From Streptomonospora salina (GTDB taxonomy: Bacteria > Actinomycetota > Actinomycetes > Streptosporangiales > Streptosporangiaceae), in contig NZ_JACHLY010000001.1 in NCBI RefSeq assembly GCF_014204715.1, forward strand, positions 4,796,501 to 4,860,500: a stretch of 64,000 bases of DNA, in the 5' to 3' direction. The notes under the pieces were generated by a model. It worked only from the letters and a program-made list of their open reading frames with translations, did not search any database and was not told the DNA's origin. Of the stretch, positions 29,721-37,257 are shown in pieces (position 1 is the stretch's first letter; each line of letters starts with the position of its first letter). The position numbers and the translations under genes are program-made.

Positions 29721-29781
29721 CGGCGCGGGCGGTTCCGGTCCCGGGGCGGAGTGCGCCCTGTGACCGGAACCGCCCGCGCCG
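29721..29781 (+). terminator. 20-bp hairpin between the NLTPH gene and the array
   Basis: 29721-29740 pairs perfectly with 29762-29781 (20 bp) around a 21-nt loop. It begins 55 nt after the preceding stop and 40 nt before the first array unit. It probably terminates the cas6 transcript. Confidence 0.65.
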
Positions 29782-29820
29782 TGCGGCGCGCGGGCGTGCC
29801 CGGCGCCCCGGGCCGGCCAA

Positions 29821-30121
29821 TTCCGTCTGCCGGGATCGGGCCGGCGCAGGTGTTCGCAGGCGAGCCAGGTGTTGGTTGTCAGGGCCGGGGGCAGGGGGCC
29901 CGTCCGGGCCCCGTGCCGGTCCCATTCCGTCTGCCGGGGAGGAGGCGGCCCTGGGGAGCGTCCGTCAACAACTGGCGTTGTTATCCCGTCAACCGGGGTC
30001 GGACGACGAAGAAGCAGTCAGGTCCGTTCTCTGCGCGGTCGCTGTCCCGTCCGCCGGGATCCGAGTCTTCCCTGATCGACGCGCGAGACGTGCGGCGGTT
30101 GGTGCTATCCCGTCTGCCGGG
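29821..30121 (+). CRISPR. Degenerate CRISPR-like array, five hairpin units
   Basis: Five copies of a ~14-nt unit close to TCCCGTCTGCCGGG start at 29821, 29925, 29984, 30045 and 30108. The last four are 59, 61 and 63 nt apart, a CRISPR-like period; the first gap is 104. Each unit can form a short stem (CCCG/CGGG, or TCCG/CGGG with a G-U pair) around a 5-nt loop (TCTGC, TCAAC, TCCGC). The 10-12 nt before the core are only loosely alike. The array is flanked by cas6 and type III genes, but repeats this variable are unusual, so it may be decayed. Confidence 0.45.
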
Positions 30122-30427
30122 TCCGCAGCCGGAACCGGGCGCGACCACCGGGCCCCGGACCCCGGGCGACCGGGGCGGAAGGAACCGGGTGCGGTCGGTG
30201 CGCGGTCCCCTGCCTGCCGTCGATGCCTCACCGCTCCTCCTACCGGCCGCCGAGGCGGCGAAGGCGGCGCCTGCGGGCTCCCCGCCCGCACCGGACCGGC
30301 CTGAGGGGCCGAGTCGCCGCGGGGGGCGGGGCTTCGAGGGATTCGAGGGGATGGGTCATGGTTCCAATGGGCGATCACCTCCGACACAGCACCTCTCTCG
30401 GACACTGGGGGGAAGGAGGTGAAAGAA
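30122..30427 (+). other. Region between the array and the CARF gene
   Basis: About 300 nt rich in C-runs and G-runs. No further array unit and no convincing gene were seen. It ends in a full-length Shine-Dalgarno match, AAGGAGGTGA (30413-30422). Confidence 0.4.
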
Positions 30428-30625
30428 GTGGCTTCCGGTCGATCGCGGAAACCGCGGGCGACATCCCCGCAACCTCCCCTGAGCGGCCCGCGACAGTGTG
30501 AAATGGACCCATGGGACCCAGAGCGGATCTTCCCGGCGCGCCCGGCCGCGCCGGTGACGACACGCCCGCGACGCTGGTGGTGCTGGCCGGGACCAGCCCC
30601 ACCCCGGCGCTGCTGGCCGCGCTGA
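30428..30625 (+). CDS. Possible small leader ORF overlapping the CARF gene
   Basis: A 65-residue frame opening GTG-GCT at 30428, 5 nt after a perfect AAGGAGGTGA. An in-frame GTG at 30419 lies inside that sequence. The product starts with the basic stretch ASGRSRKPRATS and runs 115 nt into the CARF gene in another frame. The CARF gene itself has only a weak ribosome site. It may be a real peptide or a translational coupling device. The C-terminal half is Arg/Pro/Trp-rich and looks non-coding. Confidence 0.25.
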   Translation: MASGRSRKPRATSPQPPLSGPRQCEMDPWDPERIFPARPAAPVTTRPRRWWCWPGPAPPRRCWPR

Positions 30626-32838
30626 CCTTCGCGCCGCGTCGGCTGGTGCTCGTGCACAGCAGCGACACCGCCCGACGGGCCGCCCGGATCGCCGACGCCG
30701 CACGCCGGCTGTGCCCGGCCGTGGAGGTCGCCCGCCGCTTCGACGTGGGCGGCGACGTCTTCGACTTCCACGCCGTGGCGGCCCGCTTCGCGGCCCTGGA
30801 CGCCGACCTGCGGGGCGACTGGCGGCTGTGCTACACCGGCGGCAGCAAGGTGATGAGCGCCCACGCCGTGCTGGCGCACGCCGAGCGCTTCCCCGGCCGC
30901 CACCGCTGGCGCAGCTACCTCGACGCCACCTCCGAGACGCTGCGCTTCACCGACGGCTCCCGCCACGGCGCCGGCATCGACAGCAGCGCCCTCACCGCCG
31001 CCGAGCTCGGCCGGCTGCACGGCGTCGAACTGCGCCCGGGCGACCGCGCCGGCGCCCAGGAGGCCTGGCTGCGCGGCGACGACGTCGCCACCACACTGAC
31101 CACCGGCGACACGGCCGAAGCGCGGGTGCTCGCGCTGTTCCGCCGCCGGCTCGCCCGCGTGCCCGGCGCCGAGGTGCTGGGCAACCGCGTCATGCCCGAC
31201 CCGCGCAGCCCGCGCGAGTCCATCGGCGACTTCGACCTCATCGTGCGCTACCGCCACCGCGTGCTCTGCGTGGAGGTCAAGCGCGACCCGTCCCACATCC
31301 CCGACGCCGCCGGATGGACGCTCACCAAGGCCCAGCGCGCCTTCGGCGGCGCCGCCCGGGTGCTGTTCGTGCACGAAGGCGCCAAGGGCGACTGCTCCCT
31401 CGAGCAGATCGCCGCCTACGACCCCGAGCTCAGCGGTGCGCCCCTGCACGTGCGCAGCTTCACCGAACTCTCCTCCCGCGACTTCGGCAGTGCCCGCCGG
31501 CTGGTCGAGAGCCTCTTCCCCGCCGCACCGCCCCCGCCGGCGGCGAGCGGAACCGCGCCCGCCCCGGCCGCACCGGAAACGGGCGGCCCCACCGCCGCGC
31601 CTCCGGAACCTCCGCACGCGCCCGCCCCCGACGCGGGCGGCGCGGGCGGCCCCTGCCCCGCCGGCCCGGACGGCGGGGCGGCGCCGCTGCTGCTGACCGG
31701 ACTGGGCGGCAACCGCCTGCCCGTGCTGGCCGCCGCGCGCGCCTTCCTCCCCGGCCGCGCCGTCATGCTGTTCACCCGCCAGAGCGAGAAGGAGCTGTCC
31801 GCGCTCGACTCCAGCGTGCGCCGCGCCCTGCTGGCGGGGGAGGAGCCGGAGGAGTTCCAGCGGCTCAACCGCCGCCGCCTGGCCCAGCGCCTGCGCCGCG
31901 ACGGCTACCCCGACCGCGTCAAATTCGCCGAGGCCGCCGTCGACGCCGCCGACGTCGCCGACGCCGCCGCCCGCGCCCGCGCCAAGATCGACCTGTACCG
32001 CACACCGGGAGCCCCCGTCGTCGCCGACATCACCACCGGCACCAAAGCGATGAGCACCGGCTTGGCGCTGGCCGCTCACGAACGCGCCGGGTGCGTGGTC
32101 TACATCTCGCCGCTGACCCGGCGCGTCTCCTGCCGCACCCACGGGCCCGTCGGCCACCACCCGCCCGCCGCCGTCGAATGGCGCCACCTGCTGCGGGGCT
32201 ACCGCTTCCTCGGCGGCCCCCTCAGCGAGGCCGTCGACCCCGGTATCGCCGCACACCAGATCGACGCGCCCCTCATCGACGCCGCCGCCGAGCAGGTGCG
32301 CGCACTGGCCGCCCCCACCGAGGTCGCCGCCTGGGTCGACGAGACCGCCGTCGCCGGCGCCGCGCCGCTGCCGCAGTACTCCGCACCGCAGCGCCCCACC
32401 GTCGTGCTCACCGCCGCCGACCGCGCCCTCGGCCTCAGCGCGCCCCGGCGCACCCGGCTGCGCCACTTCACCGCCCGGGACCGCCACGTCGAGCAGGACA
32501 CCGGCGCCGGCGGCTGGGCCCACGACGTGTTCGCCGCCGCCGCGCTCCTCAACGTCCGCTGCGGCACGGCCGGACTCACCCTCGCCCTGCACCGGCCCGG
32601 TGAAGGCGACCCGGCCCGCGCGCTGGAGCTCATCGACTGGTTCTCGTGGTGGCGCGCCGACGGGGGCGCCGGTGGCGCCGACGGCTCCGCCCCGCCCGCC
32701 GAGCTGATCACCGGCCACGAGGACACCCGGCGTCCGAGAGTGGTGTCGGCGGATCCGGGAACCGCCGCGTTCCGCACCGCGCTGCAGGACCACCTCTCCG
32801 CCCTCAGACTCGCACCCAGTCAGGAGGCAGCCCCATGA
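30511..32838 (+). CDS. Can1-like double-CARF nuclease (cyclic-oligoadenylate effector)
   Basis: A 775-residue protein with two CARF domains. The first (~20-165) ends in the ligand motif YTGGSKVMS (108-116); the second (~391-545) has LLLTGLGGNRLPVLAAARAF and ITTGTKAMS (507-515). Between them, residues ~195-335 form a PD-(D/E)XK nuclease with GDFDLIV (239-245) and CVEVKRD, giving E255-x-K257. A 50-residue Pro/Ala linker joins the halves. The C-terminal ~175 residues lack a nuclease motif. Known Can1 has the same CARF-domain-CARF-domain order and nicks DNA on binding cA4. An in-frame TGA at 30499 fixes the start. The stop overlaps cas10 (ATGA). Confidence 0.82.
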   Translation: MGPRADLPGAPGRAGDDTPATLVVLAGTSPTPALLAALTFAPRRLVLVHSSDTARRAARIADAARRLCPAVEVARRFDVGGDVFDFHAVAARFAALDADLRGDWRLCYTGGSKVMSAHAVLAHAERFPGRHRWRSYLDATSETLRFTDGSRHGAGIDSSALTAAELGRLHGVELRPGDRAGAQEAWLRGDDVATTLTTGDTAEARVLALFRRRLARVPGAEVLGNRVMPDPRSPRESIGDFDLIVRYRHRVLCVEVKRDPSHIPDAAGWTLTKAQRAFGGAARVLFVHEGAKGDCSLEQIAAYDPELSGAPLHVRSFTELSSRDFGSARRLVESLFPAAPPPPAASGTAPAPAAPETGGPTAAPPEPPHAPAPDAGGAGGPCPAGPDGGAAPLLLTGLGGNRLPVLAAARAFLPGRAVMLFTRQSEKELSALDSSVRRALLAGEEPEEFQRLNRRRLAQRLRRDGYPDRVKFAEAAVDAADVADAAARARAKIDLYRTPGAPVVADITTGTKAMSTGLALAAHERAGCVVYISPLTRRVSCRTHGPVGHHPPAAVEWRHLLRGYRFLGGPLSEAVDPGIAAHQIDAPLIDAAAEQVRALAAPTEVAAWVDETAVAGAAPLPQYSAPQRPTVVLTAADRALGLSAPRRTRLRHFTARDRHVEQDTGAGGWAHDVFAAAALLNVRCGTAGLTLALHRPGEGDPARALELIDWFSWWRADGGAGGADGSAPPAELITGHEDTRRPRVVSADPGTAAFRTALQDHLSALRLAPSQEAAP

Positions 32839-34595
32839 GCGCCGCCGACCCCGCCGCCGCACCGCACGCCGGGGCGGCAGCGCCGCCGCACGGGGTGCTC
32901 GTCGGCGTCGACCTCGCCGGCATCCAGCGGTTCATCTACGAGGGCCGCCGGCTGCTCGACGCCATCGGCCGCGCCACGCTCGTCGCCGACCTCACCGACA
33001 CCGCCGGACCGCGCATCGCCCCGATGCTGGACGAGGCGCCCGCCGAGCACCGCACCGTGCTGCGCGACGCGGGAGGCGCGCTCTACGTCGACTTCACCCA
33101 CCCCGAACGGGCGGCCGAGCACGCGCGCGCTTTCACCGGCCGCTACACGCGCCTGCTGCGCGACATCTCCGACCGGCTCACCCCCGTCACCGCCCACCTG
33201 CCCTACGGCGGTCCGGGACGGCCCGCCGACCGGACCGAGGCGCTGCGCCTGCTGCCCGCCGCGCTGCAGGGCGCCCGCGCCCGTCCGGCGCCCGGCCACC
33301 TGCCCGCCCCCGGACTCGGCGTCACCGCCGCCTGCGACATCACCGGCCGCCCCGCCGAGCTGCTGGACCGCACCCGCGACCGCGGTCCCGTGCGCGAACG
33401 CACCGCCCGCGACGTCGTCACCGCCCGCACGCGCGCCCGGCGGTGGCACGCGGACAACAGCCGCGCCTGGCTGCACGGCCTCGCTCCGCCCGCCGGGGCC
33501 CGGCGGGCGGAGCTGCCCACCGACGTCGACCACCTCGGCCGCGAGATCGGCGACGTCAGCCGCCTGGCGGTGGTGCACCTGGACTTCAACGGCCTCGGCG
33601 ACCTGCTCAAGGAGCACCACCGCCGCCTCCAGGAATCCGGCGCCGACGTGCCCGCGGGCATGCGCGCCGTCTCCGCCGACATCGCCCGGCTCACCGAAGG
33701 GCTCGCCCGTGCCCTCATCCGGGCGGTCGCCGCCGCCGTCGGCACCGATGCCGAGACCGGCGAGCCCGCCATCGACGGGTGCGGAGCCGGCGGGCGGCTG
33801 CGCCCCCACACCGTGCGCGGCACCGTCTACGTCCCGGTGCGCCCGGTCGTGGTGGCCGGCGACGACCTCACCGTCATCTGCGACGCCCGGCTGGCCTGGA
33901 GCGCAACCCGGTTCGCCCTCGACTGGCTCGACGCCGACCCCGACGACCTGAGCCCCGGCGACCCCCGCGCCGCCATGGCGCGCCGCGCCCGCACCCCGCC
34001 CTGGACCCGCCGCCTGGGGGACACGGGGCTTACCACCGGCGTGCCCTCGGCCGGCGTCGGCATCGCCGTGCAGCCCGTGGGAGCCCCGCTGTCCGTGGGC
34101 TACGACATCTGCGCCGCGCTGTGCGAGGAGGCCAAGGACCACCGCAAACAGTCCGCCGACCGCCTCGGCGACCACGTCGTGGCCTGGTCGCAGGACTTCG
34201 ACGACACCGCCCGCGTGGTCGCCCGGCTGCGCGACCGCCGCAGCCCCTCCGCCCCCGGCGAGCCCGGACGCACGGCCCTGCCCATGACCGGGGCGCAATT
34301 CCACGCGTTCCTGCGCGACTACTTCGACCCCTCCGCCCCCGGCAGCCTGCGCGGCACGGACCCGGGCGAGCAGCGGTCCTGGCTGCTGTCGCGCCTGGCT
34401 CCGCTGCTGCAGGACGGCCGCGACCCCGCCCCCGAGCTGGAGCGCCGCCGCGATCTCGGCATGCCCGCGCGGCTGCCCGAACCCTTCTCCCGCGCCCGGC
34501 TCCTGGACGCCCTCGCACTGCTCGACCTGCACCTGGACGTCGGCCTGGACGGCCGGCCGCCGCACGACGCGACAGCGGAGGCGATACGCTCGTGA
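32835..34595 (+). CDS. cas10: Cas10 without HD domain, type III effector cyclase subunit
   Basis: A 586-residue Cas10, the large subunit that makes cyclic oligoadenylates when the complex binds target RNA. It starts directly with the first palm domain (GVDLAGIQRFIY, 24-35; GGALYVDF, 80-87). The second palm has VVHLDFNGLGDLL and the cyclase site PVVVAGDDLTVI, where the usual GGDD is AGDD (341-344) but both metal-binding Asp remain. No N-terminal HD nuclease and no CxxC zinc finger are present. Single-strand DNase activity is therefore unlikely, and signalling to the CARF gene just upstream is likely. ATG 32835 follows CAGGAGG. Confidence 0.88.
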   Translation: MSAADPAAAPHAGAAAPPHGVLVGVDLAGIQRFIYEGRRLLDAIGRATLVADLTDTAGPRIAPMLDEAPAEHRTVLRDAGGALYVDFTHPERAAEHARAFTGRYTRLLRDISDRLTPVTAHLPYGGPGRPADRTEALRLLPAALQGARARPAPGHLPAPGLGVTAACDITGRPAELLDRTRDRGPVRERTARDVVTARTRARRWHADNSRAWLHGLAPPAGARRAELPTDVDHLGREIGDVSRLAVVHLDFNGLGDLLKEHHRRLQESGADVPAGMRAVSADIARLTEGLARALIRAVAAAVGTDAETGEPAIDGCGAGGRLRPHTVRGTVYVPVRPVVVAGDDLTVICDARLAWSATRFALDWLDADPDDLSPGDPRAAMARRARTPPWTRRLGDTGLTTGVPSAGVGIAVQPVGAPLSVGYDICAALCEEAKDHRKQSADRLGDHVVAWSQDFDDTARVVARLRDRRSPSAPGEPGRTALPMTGAQFHAFLRDYFDPSAPGSLRGTDPGEQRSWLLSRLAPLLQDGRDPAPELERRRDLGMPARLPEPFSRARLLDALALLDLHLDVGLDGRPPHDATAEAIRS

Positions 34596-35395
34596 CCGCC
34601 GCCGACCCCTTCCCCGCCGATCCCCGCCCGACCGACGACGGCGCCGGACGCTACGCAGCCGAGCCGGACACGCCCGCCTACCTGCTGCTGGACCTCGCCT
34701 CGCCCGCCGTGTTCGTCGGCGCCAGCGCCGCGGGCACCGCCGCCGACTCCGACGTGGTCACCGACGCCCACGGGCTGCCCTACCTGCCGCGCCAGCGCAT
34801 CGCCGCCCGCATGCGCGACGCCGCCGTCAGCGCCGTCCGCGTCGATCCCGCGCTGCTGCCCGCCGCCAAGGCGCTCTTCGGCGCCTCCCGCATGCACGGT
34901 CCCGGACGCATCCTGCGCATCTCCCACGCGGCCCCCTGCGAACCGGTGCGCGCCGCGGTCGCCTGGGCCCTGGAACAACGCGGCGGGGACGGCCCCGACG
35001 GGACCGGCGGGACCGGTGACGCCGCGGGCACGCTCGTGCGCGCCGTCACCGACGCCTTCACCTCCGTGGAGAGCGGTGTGGCCGTCGACGGCGCCGGGGC
35101 ACCCGACGACACGCGGCTGCGCACCGTCCGCGTCGTCGACCCCGGACTGCGGCTGACCGCCCCGCTGCGGTGGACCCGCACCCCCGACCCCGTGGAGGTG
35201 CGCTGCCTCGCCCGAGCCGCACTCGCCTTCACCCAGGCCGGGCTCAAAGCCGGACGCGGCCGCGGCAGGGTCGACGTGCGCCTGGCCGCCGACGCCGGCA
35301 CCGACGCCGACACCGCCCACGCCCGCACCCTGGCCTGGGCCGACGTCGACGCAGGCCCCGAGAGCGGAGGGACTGTCCGAGAAAGGGGGGTGTGA
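34592..35395 (+). CDS. Cas7/Csm3-like RAMP subunit of type III complex
   Basis: A 267-residue RAMP protein. After a ~25-residue leader, YLLLDLASPAVFVGASAAG...DSDVVTDAHGLPYLPRQRIAARMRDAAV matches the RAMP pattern in which a strand is followed by a glycine-poor version of the iPGsslkGalR turn. The glycine-rich loop near the end is TQAGLKAGRGRGRVDVRL. It is probably a backbone or capping subunit contacting crRNA. The GTG at 34592 overlaps the cas10 stop, and its own stop overlaps the next start, so stoichiometric coupling is expected. Confidence 0.72.
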   Translation: MTAADPFPADPRPTDDGAGRYAAEPDTPAYLLLDLASPAVFVGASAAGTAADSDVVTDAHGLPYLPRQRIAARMRDAAVSAVRVDPALLPAAKALFGASRMHGPGRILRISHAAPCEPVRAAVAWALEQRGGDGPDGTGGTGDAAGTLVRAVTDAFTSVESGVAVDGAGAPDDTRLRTVRVVDPGLRLTAPLRWTRTPDPVEVRCLARAALAFTQAGLKAGRGRGRVDVRLAADAGTDADTAHARTLAWADVDAGPESGGTVRERGV

Positions 35396-37257
35396 CGATC
35401 GCCGAGACCTCTCCCGACGACCGCACCGGTGGCGCGGGGGACCCCGTGCACGCCTACCTCGGGCTGCGCTACGTGCTCACCGAGTCGCTCGTCGTGCGCT
35501 CGGACTACGACCCGCTGCGCATCACCACCGCCCACGCCGTAACCGGCCGCGCCCAGCGCGGCATGCTCGCCGCCGCCCTGCACCACGCCGGCCGCGGCGA
35601 CCTCGTCGAGCCCTGGATCGCCCGCGGCGGCGCGCTGCGCTTCGCCCCCGCGTTCCCGCTGCTGGAGGACGACGCCGGTAGCGCGCAGACCGTTCCCGCG
35701 CCGCGCTGCTGGCACGTGCACACTCCGGAGGGCCGCCTCGCCGACCTGCTCGCCGCCCCCGCTGCGGCCACCGGCGCCTACCGGACACTCACCGGCCACG
35801 TCACGCCCGACCTCGCCCGCCGCGCCGCGCCCCTGACCCGCACCGAGCAGTACCTGGGCGTGGCCCGGCGCGACGCCGGCCGGCACGGCGCCCCCTACTT
35901 CACCACCAGCCTCGACCCCGGGCAGGTGTTCGAGGCCCGCTGGCAGGTCCGCGCACCCACCCGCGCCGCATGCGAGGACCTCGCCGAACAGGTCGCCGAG
36001 GTCCTCACCGCCGCCGACGGCCTGCTCTCGTTGGGTTCGGGCGGCACCCGCGCGCACGGCGGCGGCATCCGCGCCACCACGTCCGACGGAGGCGCGGCGC
36101 TGGTCGACGACCGCGTCGACGCCGGCCGGTCGGTCTGGCGCCGCGGCGAGGAGCGCGACCTGCTGCTGCTGGCCCCCGCCTTGATCGACGACGACCTCGG
36201 ACGGCCCAGCCCGGCCGCGCTGCCGCGCGCGGTCGAGCGGGCGGCAGCCCGGGTCCTGGGCCCCGCGGCCGCCGCGGCCGCGGCGGCCCACGTCCATCAG
36301 GAGACCGCCGGGGCCTACCACCGCATGTACCGGGGGCCCATGTCCGAGCAGTGGACCGCGGCGCCCGGGTCGGTGGTGCGGCTGCGGGCCGGCCGCGACA
36401 TCGGCCTGGAGGAGATCCGGGCGCTGGAGGCCCGACCGCTGGGCCGGCGGGCCGCCGACGGCCACGGCGCCGCCGCCCTGATCCCGGTCCCCGCCCCCGG
36501 AGCACCCGCCCCCGCCGACCGGCCGCCGCTGGCCCACACCCGCACGGCCCGCCCCGGCGGGCGCCGCTTCACCCTCACCCGCCCCGAATCGGGGGTGGAG
36601 CCGACGCACAGCGGAGTGCAGCCGGTCACCCTCGCCGACGGATCGCCCGCCTGGGTCGACGCGGACTGGGTGAGCGCCGAAGCCGCCGCCGACCCCGACC
36701 GGTCGCCGGTCGCGCGCCTGCAGGACACCCTGCTGAGCCGGGCCGCCGCCGAACCGGTCCGCGCCCGCGCCCGCGACCTCGCCCGGCGCTCGGTCCGGCT
36801 GCCCTCGGCGGCCCTGCTCGGGCGGCTGCGCGAGGTCGCCGCGGCACCCGCGCCCGACCCCGCCGCCGCGCTGTCCCGACTGGGCGGCGTGGTCACCGGC
36901 GACGCCGACGGCGCCGCACCGCACACCCCCGTCCCGGAGGCGGCCCGCGCCGAGCTGGAGGCCGCCGCGGTTCCGCACGGATCCGCCGAGCTGTCGCTGG
37001 CCCGGTGGATCGACGGCGCCGCGCACGACCCGCGCGCCTGGTGGAGGTGCGCGGCCCCCGACTCCGACGCACTCGCCCGGGCGCTGGCACCGGTCGACCT
37101 CGCCTGGCGGCCGGGCGAGCGGGTGACCGCTGCTGCCGAGTCGTGGGCCGCGCGCCCCGAGGTCGCCGCGCGCCTGTCGCTGCAGCTCGTCGGCGCCTGG
37201 CTGGCGGCGGCGGCCTGGGCGGGACGCGACGCCGCCCAGGGGGAGGGGGCCCGATGA
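35392..37257 (+). CDS. csx10: Csx10-like RAMP (Cas5-like subunit, type III-D)
   Basis: A 621-residue RAMP protein best matching Csx10, the marker subunit of type III-D complexes, thought to hold the crRNA 5' tag like Cas5. It opens YLGLRYVLTESLVVRSDYDPLRITTAHAVTGRAQRGMLAAAL, a first RAMP strand and turn. A second RAMP unit near 170-245 includes FEARWQVRAPT and the glycine loop LSLGSGGTRAHGGG. The C-terminal ~250 residues are helical and Ala-rich and could supply small-subunit (Cas11) function, for which no separate gene is seen. GTG at 35392 overlaps the previous stop. Family call is by pattern, not by search. Confidence 0.72.
   Translation: MTIAETSPDDRTGGAGDPVHAYLGLRYVLTESLVVRSDYDPLRITTAHAVTGRAQRGMLAAALHHAGRGDLVEPWIARGGALRFAPAFPLLEDDAGSAQTVPAPRCWHVHTPEGRLADLLAAPAAATGAYRTLTGHVTPDLARRAAPLTRTEQYLGVARRDAGRHGAPYFTTSLDPGQVFEARWQVRAPTRAACEDLAEQVAEVLTAADGLLSLGSGGTRAHGGGIRATTSDGGAALVDDRVDAGRSVWRRGEERDLLLLAPALIDDDLGRPSPAALPRAVERAAARVLGPAAAAAAAAHVHQETAGAYHRMYRGPMSEQWTAAPGSVVRLRAGRDIGLEEIRALEARPLGRRAADGHGAAALIPVPAPGAPAPADRPPLAHTRTARPGGRRFTLTRPESGVEPTHSGVQPVTLADGSPAWVDADWVSAEAAADPDRSPVARLQDTLLSRAAAEPVRARARDLARRSVRLPSAALLGRLREVAAAPAPDPAAALSRLGGVVTGDADGAAPHTPVPEAARAELEAAAVPHGSAELSLARWIDGAAHDPRAWWRCAAPDSDALARALAPVDLAWRPGERVTAAAESWAARPEVAARLSLQLVGAWLAAAAWAGRDAAQGEGAR

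Noticed and set aside
29733-29746. TTCCGGTCCCGGGG as a sixth array unit
   Set aside because: It is explained by the 20-bp hairpin at 29721-29781, and its spacing (88 nt) does not fit the array.
29876-29890. A possible decayed unit between the first two array copies
   Set aside because: Only GTCAGGGCCGGGG resembles the core, and spacing of ~56 and ~48 nt is poor; too weak to count.
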